Assembly (NCBI RefSeq): GCF_040436405.1
Contig: NZ_AP031575.1
Coordinates: forward strand, 1,616,501 to 1,680,500
Source: Marinomonas sp. THO17
GTDB lineage: Bacteria; Pseudomonadota; Gammaproteobacteria; Pseudomonadales; Marinomonadaceae
Direction: 5' to 3'
DNA length: 64,000 bases
Part shown: positions 38,351 through 47,616 of the stretch, piece after piece
Layout of the letters: the number at the start of each line of letters is the position of its first letter
Numbering within the stretch: the first letter of the stretch is position 1
Program-made: the position numbers and the translations under genes
The notes under the pieces: model-generated
Told to the model about the DNA's origin: nothing
The model's database searches: none
Seen by the model: the letters and a program-made list of their open reading frames with translations, nothing else

Positions 38351-39515
38351 AGCTTTTTGACACGCTTTTGGCTGGCAAGGACTTAGAAACCCGATTTCGC
38401 CCCTTCTTTTTCGATTGATACAGGGCTTCGTCTGCACGCTTGATAACAGATTCAGAGTCTTCACCACTAGCGGCAAACGCCACTCCTATACTTGCGGTCA
38501 CATTGACACCCTTGTCTTTCTTCGCTTTAGGATCAAATACTTCCACAATCGCCTTTTCAATACTGGAGCGCACTCTTTCCAATACTTTTTCGACCTCTTT
38601 CAATTCACCATGCCGAAACACCAGAGTAAATTCTTCGCCACCATAGCGAAAAGCACGGCCTGGGGAGGAAAAGGCTTTCAACTGTTCAGCCACAATCTTA
38701 AGCACTTTATCACCCATATCATGGCCATAGGTATCGTTAAACTTTTTGAAATGATCCACATCTACCATGGCAATGGCATAGTATTTTGATAAACCAACTA
38801 ACTCTTCATTCAAAGCCCGACGACCTGGTAAACGTGTCATATCGTCCAAATAGGCCATTCGATAACTTTCCATTAATAAAAACCAGATCCACAACAAACA
38901 TTGTGCGGACAACATGGTGTCGTATTGCCCGTCGGAAATACTAAAGCGAGAGATAATAATGAGACTGATAACACTGACTAGCCCACAGGCATGAAACGCG
39001 TCATTGCTGCGCCACCAAGCCGCCGCCATTAACAAAATACTCACCACTAAGCCTGCCCATAACAAAAAATCTGACCAAGTAAAGGGAAATTGCCAAACAG
39101 CGTTATCAAGAAAAGAAAAAGACACCCAATGTCTTTCGATGGCATAACACCAGGTCACCAACATGGCGACAAACAATAGGCGGTTCACTGCGAACTTATT
39201 GAAAAAGCCACGCTCTTTAACAAAAGCGAGTAAAGCAACACTGAAGCAAGAGACAACCAGATACGCTGTAATGGACTCTGTTTGCTCAGAGCCACCATAT
39301 AATTTGGGAATTAGTAACAAAAGCACCAGTATAAAAACTCGACCTTTGTTAAAGTGCCATGCTAATAAAATGGCGATCGCAGCTAAAATCAAAGGCATCA
39401 AAGGCAAGATGCCAATCCACGCTGGCGGCAATATACCAATATATAAGCTAGCATACACACTCAAGAGCAGAATACAGCATGGTACGAATAAAGAACCAAA
39501 ACGCTCAGACAACAT
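38349..39515 (-). CDS. membrane-anchored diguanylate cyclase
   Basis: 388 residues: about seven hydrophobic segments in the first 215, then a GGDEF domain beginning DDMTRLPGRRALNEEL with the active-site RYGGEEFTLVF. Active GGEEF implies synthesis of c-di-GMP from two GTP. No EAL domain is present. The RxxD inhibitory site is not obvious: the residues five before GGEEF read SPGRAF. The sensory input of the membrane part is unknown. It is divergent from the hydroquinone reductase gene. Confidence 0.93.
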   Translation of the reverse strand: MLSERFGSLFVPCCILLLSVYASLYIGILPPAWIGILPLMPLILAAIAILLAWHFNKGRVFILVLLLLIPKLYGGSEQTESITAYLVVSCFSVALLAFVKERGFFNKFAVNRLLFVAMLVTWCYAIERHWVSFSFLDNAVWQFPFTWSDFLLWAGLVVSILLMAAAWWRSNDAFHACGLVSVISLIIISRFSISDGQYDTMLSAQCLLWIWFLLMESYRMAYLDDMTRLPGRRALNEELVGLSKYYAIAMVDVDHFKKFNDTYGHDMGDKVLKIVAEQLKAFSSPGRAFRYGGEEFTLVFRHGELKEVEKVLERVRSSIEKAIVEVFDPKAKKDKGVNVTASIGVAFAASGEDSESVIKRADEALYQSKKKGRNRVSKSLPAKSVSKS

Positions 39516-39623
39516 AATAGCAAACCCATCGAACCATTCGATTAAATACGACCAATATATTGCCCCGAAATGATCGAGGTTTCATTAATAATAAGTATAA
39601 AAATACAGATTGAGGAAGTCATT

Positions 39624-40604
39624 ATGGGATTATTAGTAAATGGACAATGGGTCGATCAATGGTACGATACCAAAAAGTCTCAAGGTAAGTTTGTGCGTTC
39701 TGAAGCCATTTTCCGAAATTGGATTCACTCACCAAAAGACTTCAATGCCAATCAGAACAAGCATTTTCCAGCAAAAAAAGATCGATATCACTTATACGTT
39801 TCTTTAGCTTGCCCTTGGGCACACCGCACTCTCATCTTTCGCAAACTAAAACAGTTAGAAAACATTATTAGTGTCAGTTGTGTTCACCCAGACATGATGG
39901 AAAACGGCTGGCAATTTTTGCATGATGACTGTTTTCAAGACGCCCAAATACATATTGGTGACCCACTTTATCAAAGTAAATTTGCTCATCAACTTTACAC
40001 GAGAGCAAAAGCAGATTATTCCGGCCGTGTCACAGTGCCTATTCTATGGGACAAAAAAACTCAAACCATAGTATCTAATGAATCCGCAGACATCATTCGG
40101 ATGTTTAATACCGCCTTTAACGATTTAACGGGAAATACACTAGACTTTTACCCAAGCGAACTGGCGGACGACATCAATAACATTAACGAACGCATATACC
40201 ACACGGTAAATAATGGCGTGTATAAATGTGGTTTCGCGACGACTCAAGAGGCCTATGAAGAGGCCTTAACTCCCTTATTTGACACTCTGGAGTATCTTGA
40301 AGACAAATTACAAAATCGTCACTACCTAATAGGCGAACGACAAACAGAGGCGGATTGGCGTCTATTTACTACCTTGATTCGTTTTGACCCTGTGTACTTC
40401 GGCCACTTCAAATGCAATCTCAAGCGTATTCTCGACTACCCTAATATTAACCGCTATCTACGCTCTTTGTATGAACATGAAGGCATCTCAGATACAGTGA
40501 ATTTTGATCACATCAAACGCCACTACTATTTTAGTCACAAAAATATTAACCCTACTCAGGTAGTCCCTATGGGACCTAATACTCTATTTTTGGACAACAA
40601 ATAA
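39624..40604 (+). CDS. glutathionyl-hydroquinone reductase (Xi-class GST, YqjG-like)
   Basis: 326 residues. Cys63 in LACPWAHRT is the catalytic thiol at the same position as in E. coli YqjG. The C-terminal GST helical domain carries GERQTEADWRLFTTLIRFDPVYFGHFKCN, a Xi-class signature. These enzymes reduce glutathionyl-hydroquinones to hydroquinones. The ATG at 39624 has GAGGAAG upstream; an ATG 18 codons earlier has no family similarity. Confidence 0.93.
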   Translation: MGLLVNGQWVDQWYDTKKSQGKFVRSEAIFRNWIHSPKDFNANQNKHFPAKKDRYHLYVSLACPWAHRTLIFRKLKQLENIISVSCVHPDMMENGWQFLHDDCFQDAQIHIGDPLYQSKFAHQLYTRAKADYSGRVTVPILWDKKTQTIVSNESADIIRMFNTAFNDLTGNTLDFYPSELADDINNINERIYHTVNNGVYKCGFATTQEAYEEALTPLFDTLEYLEDKLQNRHYLIGERQTEADWRLFTTLIRFDPVYFGHFKCNLKRILDYPNINRYLRSLYEHEGISDTVNFDHIKRHYYFSHKNINPTQVVPMGPNTLFLDNK

Positions 40605-40621
40605 CTCTCTACCATAATGAC

Positions 40622-40645
40622 AAAGCCCTGTTATGTCAGGGTTTT
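40622..40645 (+). terminator. probable terminator after the hydroquinone reductase gene
   Basis: AAAGCCCTG pairs with CAGGGTTTT (one G-U) around TTATGT, 18 bp after the stop. The T-run is short. Confidence 0.6.
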
Positions 40646-40782
40646 GCCAGCATACTTCCTAAAGACTGTTAAATTGACGATTTTTTAAGGATAATGTGCT
40701 CACTTTTGATTTAACAAAATGCTTTACTCATAGCTTTCAATGAAAGCGATCCATTATAAAAAGTTTAGAGTTGTGGTTGTTT

Positions 40783-41631
40783 ATGGAAAAGAAAATTCTC
40801 TGGGGTATTACGGCAATACTAATTTTAGTGTTATGGATTAAAACCAACCCTTTTCAGGACGAGGACGAAAAAACTAAGAAAGAAACCAGTTCAGCGCAAG
40901 CCGAATACGATGCGACGGAGGATGAAAAAAGTTATTTTGAAAGCCACCCTATTCAGACTCAAACACCTGATTTTCAAGAAATTAGCGACGTTAAAGCACG
41001 AAAAAAAGCGTTTTTTGAATACCTTTCTCCTTTTGCAAAAGAAAAGAATGCGCTTATTCTCGAAGATCGAAAGCGTCTTGATGCCTTAATGGATAAGCCA
41101 GAAAAACTGTCGACGCAAGACATAGAATGGATATCCAAGCTGCGAAAAGACAATAAACTAAAAGTATTAGAAACCTATTCAAGAAAAGATCTACAGGCGC
41201 TGATGTTGCGTCTCGACATTATTCCCACTTCGCTAGTATTGGCACAAGCTGCCAATGAATCAGCGTGGGGCACTTCACGTTTTGCTACCGAAGGAAATAA
41301 TTATTTTGGCCAATGGTGCTTCCGCAAAGGATGTGGCCTAGTGCCTGAATCGCGAAGCTCAGGCGCAGATCACGAAGTACGTAAATTCCATGATGCGCGT
41401 GAATCTGTGTTTGCTTACATTGATAATTTAAACACTAACGCTGCCTACAAAACCCTACGTCAGACCCGTGCTGATTTACGACAACGCGGGAAAGTAGTGA
41501 CTGGGTTAGCCTTAGCTCAAGGCCTTCAACATTATTCACAACGAGGCCAAGCCTATGTACAAGAAATTATTAGTTTAATTAATTACAACAAGTTGTGGCG
41601 CTTTAACCGTGTACAAGCTAATAATGAGTAA
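40783..41631 (+). CDS. Bax-type glucosaminidase-domain protein
   Basis: 282 residues: a single N-terminal membrane anchor (ILWGITAILILVLWI), a charged linker, then a glucosaminidase domain with the catalytic Glu159 in AQAANESAWGTS and GNNYFGQWCFRKGCG. This is the E. coli Bax-like family of putative periplasmic peptidoglycan hydrolases. TTG codons lie upstream in frame; I chose the ATG at 40783, although its ribosome site is weak. It appears monocistronic. Confidence 0.88.
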   Translation: MEKKILWGITAILILVLWIKTNPFQDEDEKTKKETSSAQAEYDATEDEKSYFESHPIQTQTPDFQEISDVKARKKAFFEYLSPFAKEKNALILEDRKRLDALMDKPEKLSTQDIEWISKLRKDNKLKVLETYSRKDLQALMLRLDIIPTSLVLAQAANESAWGTSRFATEGNNYFGQWCFRKGCGLVPESRSSGADHEVRKFHDARESVFAYIDNLNTNAAYKTLRQTRADLRQRGKVVTGLALAQGLQHYSQRGQAYVQEIISLINYNKLWRFNRVQANNE

Positions 41632-41786
41632 CTATTTTTTATTGCACTTTTTTTCGAACGATAAAGATAAAAAATGTAATAGAATGTAAAATTGGATTAC
41701 TTGATTAGCATGGCTGGGGTAGCTTAGCGCCACCCCCTTCATGACAATATTTAAAATTTATTCACTTATAAAACGAGGAAATTCAA

Positions 41787-43703
41787 TTGGCCCGTTTACC
41801 TGTTATTGTTGGCTTTGGCGGAATTAATTCGGCTGGACGTACGTCATTTCATCAAGCATATCGTCGTATCGTTTTCGATCTTCTACCAAGCTTAACCCAG
41901 CAGGATGTGTTACTGGATCTTGCTACGCTAACCAATATGGCGGAGCACAAAAATGGACTTTGGCATACCGAATCAGGCGAAGCGATGGATGCAGATGCGC
42001 TTGTTGACAGCATAAGCGAAGAGCTACTGGCCCGAACCTTAATTCGTCGAATACACCCAAGTCTATTTGATGTTGATCATGTTACCATCCATAAATCCAT
42101 ATCTTTACAGGCAGTATCTGACGAAGAGGCTTTTAGTTTTCGAACTAAAACTCGATCTTTACCAAGAAACAAACCTGCTAACTGGAAAGTAACGCCCATT
42201 TCCGACACCATCAGCGAAGTCACTGTTGAAGGCAATCTGGAGACCTTTGTCAAAGATACTAAACCTTTGGCCGTCAAATCAGCAGGACAACTGCCTACTG
42301 GTTTTGATGCAGGCAAACTCTATCAAAGCCGTAACCATCCACGTGGTCTACAAATGACGGTATATGGTGCATCGGATGCCATTAAAAGCAGTGGTATCGA
42401 TTGGGAAGTCATTCGGAATAAAGTTAAGCCTGATCAAATGGCCGTTTACGCAGCGAATTCTATCGGACAAATGGACGACCTTGGTTTTGGCGGTATGTTA
42501 AAGTCAGCTTTGATGGGCAAACGTACTACCTCCAAACACTTACCCTTAGGCTATGCTCAAATGCCTGCTGACTTTGTCAATGCTTATCTATTAGGTAGTG
42601 TTGGTAACGTTGGAACTTCTATTGGCGCTTGTGCAACCTACTTCTTCAACTTAGAACGAGCTGTAGATGGAATAAAAACCGGCAAATTCCGCGTTGCTAT
42701 GGTAGGCGGCAGTGATGCTCCAATTACGCCAGAAATCATTGAAGGCTTTCGCACCATGGGCGCATTAGCCGAAGACGTTTCCTTGCTAGCCCTTGACAAA
42801 TTGAGCCAACAGGACGAGCCTGATCATACTCGCAGTTGCCGCCCGTTTGCTGATAACTGCGGTTTTACCATTGGTGAATCCAGTCAATGGACATTGTTAA
42901 TGGATGATGAACTAGCAATAGAACTAGGCGCGCAGATTTTTGGTTCCGTTCCAGTTGTATATTCTTACGCAGATGGACACAAAAAATCCATTTCAGCACC
43001 GGGGGTTGGCAACTATTTAACCATGAGCAAAGCCATGGCTTATTTAGAAAACCTGATTGGCAACGATGGATTAACCAAACACACCTTTATTCAGGCTCAT
43101 GGTACCAGCACGCCACAGAATCGCGTAACAGAATCCCATGTCTTAAGTAAAGCTGCAACCAGCTTTGGTGCAACCGACATGCCGGTTATTGCTATGAAAG
43201 CCTTCCTAGGACACTCGCAAGGAACTGCAGGTGGTGATCAATTACACCTTTCATTAGGGGTTTGGCAAGATGGCATATTACCTGGTATTACCACATCCAA
43301 AGCCATTGCTAAAGATGTTTACCAAGAAGGTTTAAAATTCCAATTACAGCATGAAAACTATGGCAAAGAGCACTTCAAAGCTGCCCTTCTGAACTCCAAA
43401 GGTTTTGGCGGTAATAACGCGACTGCAGTGTTATTGTCACCTCAGCAAACGCTAACAATGCTGAAAAAACGTTATTCACCTACACAAATGTCGACTTATA
43501 AAAAGAAAAATGAAGTCGTTTCAAAAGTAGCGGAAGAATACAATCAAGCAGCAATTCGAGGCGAAGTTTTACCAACCTATAAATTTGGTTTCAATGTCTT
43601 AGGGGGAGAGGAGTTGGACATTACAAACCAACATATTAAGCTACCAGGCTATGATCTTCCTGTCGATCTTCACATTGACAATGATTTTACAGACCTGACC
43701 TAA
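41787..43703 (+). CDS. fabY: beta-ketoacyl-ACP synthase, FabY type
   Basis: 638 residues, longer than FabB/FabF because of about 150 extra N-terminal residues. The thiolase fold carries Cys282 in SIGACATYF, His438 in IQAHGTSTPQN and His476 in FLGHSQGT, the complete C-H-H triad. The length and N-terminus match the Pseudomonas FabY, which condenses acetyl-CoA with malonyl-ACP to start fatty acid synthesis in place of FabH. Start is TTG at 41787 with GAGGAA 6 nt upstream. Whether fabH also exists elsewhere cannot be seen. Confidence 0.9.
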   Translation: MARLPVIVGFGGINSAGRTSFHQAYRRIVFDLLPSLTQQDVLLDLATLTNMAEHKNGLWHTESGEAMDADALVDSISEELLARTLIRRIHPSLFDVDHVTIHKSISLQAVSDEEAFSFRTKTRSLPRNKPANWKVTPISDTISEVTVEGNLETFVKDTKPLAVKSAGQLPTGFDAGKLYQSRNHPRGLQMTVYGASDAIKSSGIDWEVIRNKVKPDQMAVYAANSIGQMDDLGFGGMLKSALMGKRTTSKHLPLGYAQMPADFVNAYLLGSVGNVGTSIGACATYFFNLERAVDGIKTGKFRVAMVGGSDAPITPEIIEGFRTMGALAEDVSLLALDKLSQQDEPDHTRSCRPFADNCGFTIGESSQWTLLMDDELAIELGAQIFGSVPVVYSYADGHKKSISAPGVGNYLTMSKAMAYLENLIGNDGLTKHTFIQAHGTSTPQNRVTESHVLSKAATSFGATDMPVIAMKAFLGHSQGTAGGDQLHLSLGVWQDGILPGITTSKAIAKDVYQEGLKFQLQHENYGKEHFKAALLNSKGFGGNNATAVLLSPQQTLTMLKKRYSPTQMSTYKKKNEVVSKVAEEYNQAAIRGEVLPTYKFGFNVLGGEELDITNQHIKLPGYDLPVDLHIDNDFTDLT

Positions 43704-43717
43704 TCTAACCCCAAACC

Positions 43718-43751
43718 ACCGTTTGAACCTCCTCTAAGACGTTCAAACGGT
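43718..43751. terminator. 11-bp perfect stem-loop between fabY and the LysR gene
   Basis: ACCGTTTGAAC and GTTCAAACGGT, loop of 12 nt, between convergent stops. No T-run, so either a rho-assisted end or an mRNA-stabilising hairpin. Confidence 0.6.
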
Positions 43752-43759
43752 GCTCTCAC

Positions 43760-44641
43760 CTATAAATGCTCTTGCAAGAATTCAAGTAACAGGCGCGTTT
43801 TCTGCGACATTAATTTACGCTGTGGATATATAGCGTGAAAATTAAACTCATCACCTTTCCATTGTGGCAAAACACTCACCAGTGCGCCGGACTCAATATG
43901 CTTAGACACTAGAAAATCTGGCTGATAAATAACTCCAGCCCCTTCTAAAGCTAATCCTACTAAGGCACCACCATTATTTGCTCGACAATTGCCTGACACC
44001 ACCACAGAACAGCGCTCCCCATCAGCATTACTAAAATACCAATGATCGGATGTCGTAGTATTGGTATAAATCAGGCAATTATGGTGCGGCAAGTCCTCTA
44101 AAGACGAAATCTTTCTATTACGTTCAAAATACTTTGGAGAAGCACACATATAAGAGCCTATTGTGCACAGCTTACGAGCCACGAATTGATCGCCTCCCAA
44201 CCTACCACCCCGAATGGCAAGATCAACACCAGACTCCGTCATATCAACGCGTTTATCGTTAAAATCCACATCCAAATCAATCTGTGGATACAAACGACTG
44301 AAGCTATCAAACAATGGCACTAAGTGAGTCAACCCAAAATCCATTGGCACACTCACCTTCAACAAACCTTTTGGTTTTTGAGTTAACTCCCCTATTTCAC
44401 TTTCTGCTTCTTCCAAAGCATCTAAGATAGCAATAGAATGTTGATAATATTTATGACCGGCATGAGTCACACTGATATTACGAGTATTCCTTTGCAATAA
44501 CTTGGTACCCAAATCGTCTTCAATAGAATTAATATACCGGGTCACCATTGGTCTTGAGATACCAAGAGAATCACTCGCTAGCTTAAAGCTCTCAACCTCA
44601 TACACTCGGCAAAACACCTTCATTGCTTGAAACTTATCCAT
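43760..44641 (-). CDS. LysR family transcriptional regulator
   Basis: 293 residues. The N-terminal winged helix (MDKFQAMKVFCRVYEVESFKLASDSLGISRPMVTRYINSIEDDLGTKLLQRNTR) and the substrate-binding domain are typical, of the CrgA/DmlR-like branch. The ATG at 44641 is preferred over a GTG four codons upstream. It is divergent from yceI across about 140 bp, so it may regulate yceI and the following membrane protein gene. The inducer is unknown. Confidence 0.93.
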   Translation of the reverse strand: MDKFQAMKVFCRVYEVESFKLASDSLGISRPMVTRYINSIEDDLGTKLLQRNTRNISVTHAGHKYYQHSIAILDALEEAESEIGELTQKPKGLLKVSVPMDFGLTHLVPLFDSFSRLYPQIDLDVDFNDKRVDMTESGVDLAIRGGRLGGDQFVARKLCTIGSYMCASPKYFERNRKISSLEDLPHHNCLIYTNTTTSDHWYFSNADGERCSVVVSGNCRANNGGALVGLALEGAGVIYQPDFLVSKHIESGALVSVLPQWKGDEFNFHAIYPQRKLMSQKTRLLLEFLQEHL

Positions 44642-44780
44642 TCCATTTTCCACATTATCAAAAAGTTCCCAAAAGATTATTTCATTATAGTTAATATTGA
44701 ATTATTTTTTTAGAGGATTATTTATCAAATAAAAGCATCTAAACTAATGGAATAACTTATTTTTAAACAAGGAGAACATA

Positions 44781-45320
44781 ATGAAATTATTAACCATTAG
44801 CGCTTTAGCATTGGCCTCTAGCCTTTCTTTTGCAGCAGATTACAAAGTGGATGCAGCTCACTCTGCTGTCATTTTTAAAATTGGCCACTTGGGCGTGAGC
44901 ACTACAATAGGTCGCTTTGACGAATTTAGCGGCGATTTCTCATACAGTGACGATGGTAAATCCGGCTCAGCTACACTGACCATTCAAGCAGACAGTGTAG
45001 ACACTAACCACGAAGCTCGTGACAAGCACTTGCGTAGTCCAGACTTTCTAGATGTGAAGCAATTCCCAACCTTAACTTTCACCAGCACTCAATTTAACGG
45101 TGAGACACTGACTGGTGATCTGACACTGCATGGCGTAACTAAACCTGTAACCTTCGAAATTGAAAAAATTGGTGAAGGCAAAGATCCTTGGGGCGGCTAC
45201 CGTTCAGGTTTTGAAGCAAAAACAACAATCAACCGCAGTGATTTTGGTATTTCCTATTTTATCCCTGGCGTTACTGATGCGACCGAAATTGAAGTTTATG
45301 TGGAAGGCATCCGCCAGTAA
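44781..45320 (+). CDS. YceI family periplasmic lipid-binding protein
   Basis: 179 residues with a signal peptide cleaved after SLSFA and a lipocalin-like YceI barrel (YKVDAAHSAVIFKIGHLGVSTTIGRF; HLRSPDFLDVKQFPTLTFTS; LTLHGVTKPVTFE). Homologues bind isoprenoid chains such as polyprenyl or ubiquinone-like lipids. AAGGAG precedes the ATG. It is followed 19 bp later by a membrane protein gene and is divergent from a LysR regulator. The cytochrome b561 often found beside yceI is absent. Confidence 0.93.
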   Translation: MKLLTISALALASSLSFAADYKVDAAHSAVIFKIGHLGVSTTIGRFDEFSGDFSYSDDGKSGSATLTIQADSVDTNHEARDKHLRSPDFLDVKQFPTLTFTSTQFNGETLTGDLTLHGVTKPVTFEIEKIGEGKDPWGGYRSGFEAKTTINRSDFGISYFIPGVTDATEIEVYVEGIRQ

Positions 45321-45339
45321 TATTAGTTAAGGAAAAGAC

Positions 45340-46203
45340 ATGTACGATCAAGCCAGCAATTCTAATTTAATCATGCTATTACATACGGCAGTTTACCCCT
45401 TTTTTGCCGCTTTAATAATCAGCTTTATTGCTGGCAAATTATCGCGTTCAATGTCTTTTCTTGGCTATCTTGGTGGCTTTTTGGTTGGGCTGGGGCTCAT
45501 TCACTCGGGCCTCAGCTTTCCTCCCAAACAAGCTATGGATTATTACACTATAAGTGCTATTTTAGGCATTTTAACTTACTTAAGTTTAAGTAGAATTCAG
45601 TTCTCCTCGGTACTTAAATATAGCATCAGCCTGATACTGGCCGCTTTATCATTCTATGCATTACTGAACCCTGTACTTAAACATTCGGGCATGCCAATCA
45701 GTTTATCCTGGAGCTTAGCAAGTGCTGTATTGGTGGTTGTTTATCTTATGCTAAGTCATCTAGCAAGCAGCAAACAGGATGAAGCTAAATCTGGCATAGA
45801 AAAGTTACAGCCTCATTTGCCAATGATTGGTCTGATGATAGTGGCAGGGAGCGCGGCTCCAGTTATTTCTATTGGAGGCAGCTTATTGATAGGACAATTA
45901 TTAGGTGCGTTTGCTGCAGCAAGTTTCGCTTACCTCTTGATTACGCTATTGCTCTCTAAACACCAAGAATTCAGTAACGCAGCAGGCATTATAATATTGG
46001 CCGGCCTGATTACTCAAAGTCATGTATTAGCAGACATTCCATTAAGTGTTATGTTTTTGATCGGCGCTTCGTGCTTTGTCACACCAATAGTAAACGGCTT
46101 AACACACAAGACCATACCAAGCATACTTTGCCAAGCAATTATTAGCATGGCAATCAGCGGCTTCTGCCTCTGGTTAGTATGGCCAGAGAGCAGTCTCTAC
46201 TAA
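45340..46203 (+). CDS. unrecognised polytopic membrane protein
   Basis: 287 residues with eight to nine hydrophobic helices; polar connectors are short, apart from a hydrophilic stretch (SSKQDEAKSGIEKLQPH) at about 146-162. I recognise no family. AAGGAAAAGAC precedes the ATG and the gene is 19 bp downstream of yceI, so the two are probably co-transcribed. A role linked to the YceI lipid ligand is only a guess from position. Confidence 0.7.
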   Translation: MYDQASNSNLIMLLHTAVYPFFAALIISFIAGKLSRSMSFLGYLGGFLVGLGLIHSGLSFPPKQAMDYYTISAILGILTYLSLSRIQFSSVLKYSISLILAALSFYALLNPVLKHSGMPISLSWSLASAVLVVVYLMLSHLASSKQDEAKSGIEKLQPHLPMIGLMIVAGSAAPVISIGGSLLIGQLLGAFAAASFAYLLITLLLSKHQEFSNAAGIIILAGLITQSHVLADIPLSVMFLIGASCFVTPIVNGLTHKTIPSILCQAIISMAISGFCLWLVWPESSLY

Positions 46204-46220
46204 AACTTCCCACTTAAAGA

Positions 46221-46637
46221 TTAATCTTTAAAAATAGATCTAGATGGTCGCCATAATGGCAGAATACATGCCATTATGGCGCAATTCACTGCACTATAAG
46301 ACAACAAATACACAGAATCGTTATAGTCCAATTCTAAATGCAGAGCAACAATCATAAAGTTTGGCAGCACGATGAATAACCAAATAAAAATGACCAGTAA
46401 GAATTGTCCAAGCCGAGTTAAATGACCAACTCTTACCAATAACCATGCTGTGAACCACAAAAACACAAAGCTTGAGCAGAAGAAAATTGTTAATACATCC
46501 CAAGATGGCAACTGTGCCTCTTGATGGAATACAGACCTACCTAAAAATTGAGTAGGTGTTGATGCATACCAAAGAATGCCAACCACAACTTGGAAGACAA
46601 ATACGACCATTACCGCTTTCAGATTCATTTTATGCAC
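46221..46637 (-). CDS. small membrane protein, DUF1761-like
   Basis: 138 residues with four hydrophobic helices. VVGILWYASTPTQFLGRSVF near the N-terminus resembles the GxxWYsP..FG motif of DUF1761 proteins. The start is probably GTG at 46637, with AGGAG 5 nt upstream; an ATG three codons later is too far from it. Function unknown. It is convergent with the yceI operon. Confidence 0.65.
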   Translation of the reverse strand: MHKMNLKAVMVVFVFQVVVGILWYASTPTQFLGRSVFHQEAQLPSWDVLTIFFCSSFVFLWFTAWLLVRVGHLTRLGQFLLVIFIWLFIVLPNFMIVALHLELDYNDSVYLLSYSAVNCAIMACILPLWRPSRSIFKD

Positions 46638-46740
46638 GTCAACTCCTGCTCTATCTGCATATCAAAGGCCAACTATTGACCTTGAAAAGACATGAGCAAC
46701 GTCCAATCCATAATTGAATCATCTGTTGTTCATATCTTAT

Positions 46741-47616
46741 TCAACTAACTTGATATAGTTCCTTTACCAGACTTCTTAGTTTTGATCTCCAGGGACGCTG
46801 TTTAATACCAAAATGGTTAAATACTTTACGACAAGACAAAGACTGCCGTTTCATAGCCATTTGTGGTACGCCTTCTACTGTTTCCAATGGCGTCTCTACG
46901 TCCACTTGAGCTCTTGAATCAAATTGTGCGGCAGTTGTCACAATCGCCTCAACCAATCCAACCCAACTAATTTCTTCAGCACAGCAATAATGATAAATAC
47001 CTTTATTGTCCGCACCATAATGATCTTGATTGATCATAGACAACACCACTCTCACTAGATCTGAGACAGGTGTTGGACTACCAATCAAGTCATCTTTATA
47101 AGCAAGATTAACGCCACCCTGAATAGACTCCAACGTGCGACAAACAAAATCATCCCCTTGCCCACTGAACAACCAACCAGTACGCAGAACTATATTTTGA
47201 GGATGATGTAAAACCGTAACCTCAGCCTGAATCAAAGCCTTTGCATAAGCACTTTGACCATCAGGCAAATCCGTTTCAGTATAAGCCAGCCCTTTATTAC
47301 CAGAGAATACTCGGGCGCTGCTTAACATAATCAATGGCGCCTTTGCCTCTTCACTGAGAAAGGACAAAGTCGCTAAAAACTTCTCATAATCGGTTTGCAA
47401 GGCGTATCGCAAACTTAATGCATCAATAACCACATCATACGACATAGTCGCCAGCTCTTTACGGCGACCTGAATCAAGCAATAAAGCTTCCTCTGGACAC
47501 AGCCAGCTAAACTCGGGCCTATCCTTGGTAAGCTGAATAAAAGAAGCTCCTACCTCTGTTTCTGAACCCAGCAGCAAAATACGGATCGGTGCATTAATAT
47601 CTTGTGTATTGTTCAA
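46741..47616 (-). CDS. RmlD-like sugar-nucleotide-binding protein with degenerate active site
   Basis: 291 residues with the fold of dTDP-4-dehydrorhamnose reductase (RmlD): IRILLLGSETEVGAS, LIMLSSARVFSG, VLRTGWLFSGQGDDFV. The dinucleotide motif GxxGxxG reads GSETEVG (17-23), with the middle Gly replaced. The catalytic YxxxK reads Y124-AKA-L128, with the Lys lost. So reductase activity is doubtful and a binding or structural role is possible. Start is TTG at 47616, overlapping the TatD stop (TTGA), with AGGG 6 nt upstream. No other rhamnose genes are nearby. Confidence 0.82.
   Translation of the reverse strand: MNNTQDINAPIRILLLGSETEVGASFIQLTKDRPEFSWLCPEEALLLDSGRRKELATMSYDVVIDALSLRYALQTDYEKFLATLSFLSEEAKAPLIMLSSARVFSGNKGLAYTETDLPDGQSAYAKALIQAEVTVLHHPQNIVLRTGWLFSGQGDDFVCRTLESIQGGVNLAYKDDLIGSPTPVSDLVRVVLSMINQDHYGADNKGIYHYCCAEEISWVGLVEAIVTTAAQFDSRAQVDVETPLETVEGVPQMAMKRQSLSCRKVFNHFGIKQRPWRSKLRSLVKELYQVS

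Noticed and set aside
39163-39573. 136-codon open frame on plus inside the diguanylate cyclase gene
   Set aside because: Antisense to the membrane domain of a well-supported gene; no start signal.
41708-41733. Terminator hairpin after the Bax-like gene
   Set aside because: GGGGT/ACCCC pairing is only 5 bp and no T-run follows.
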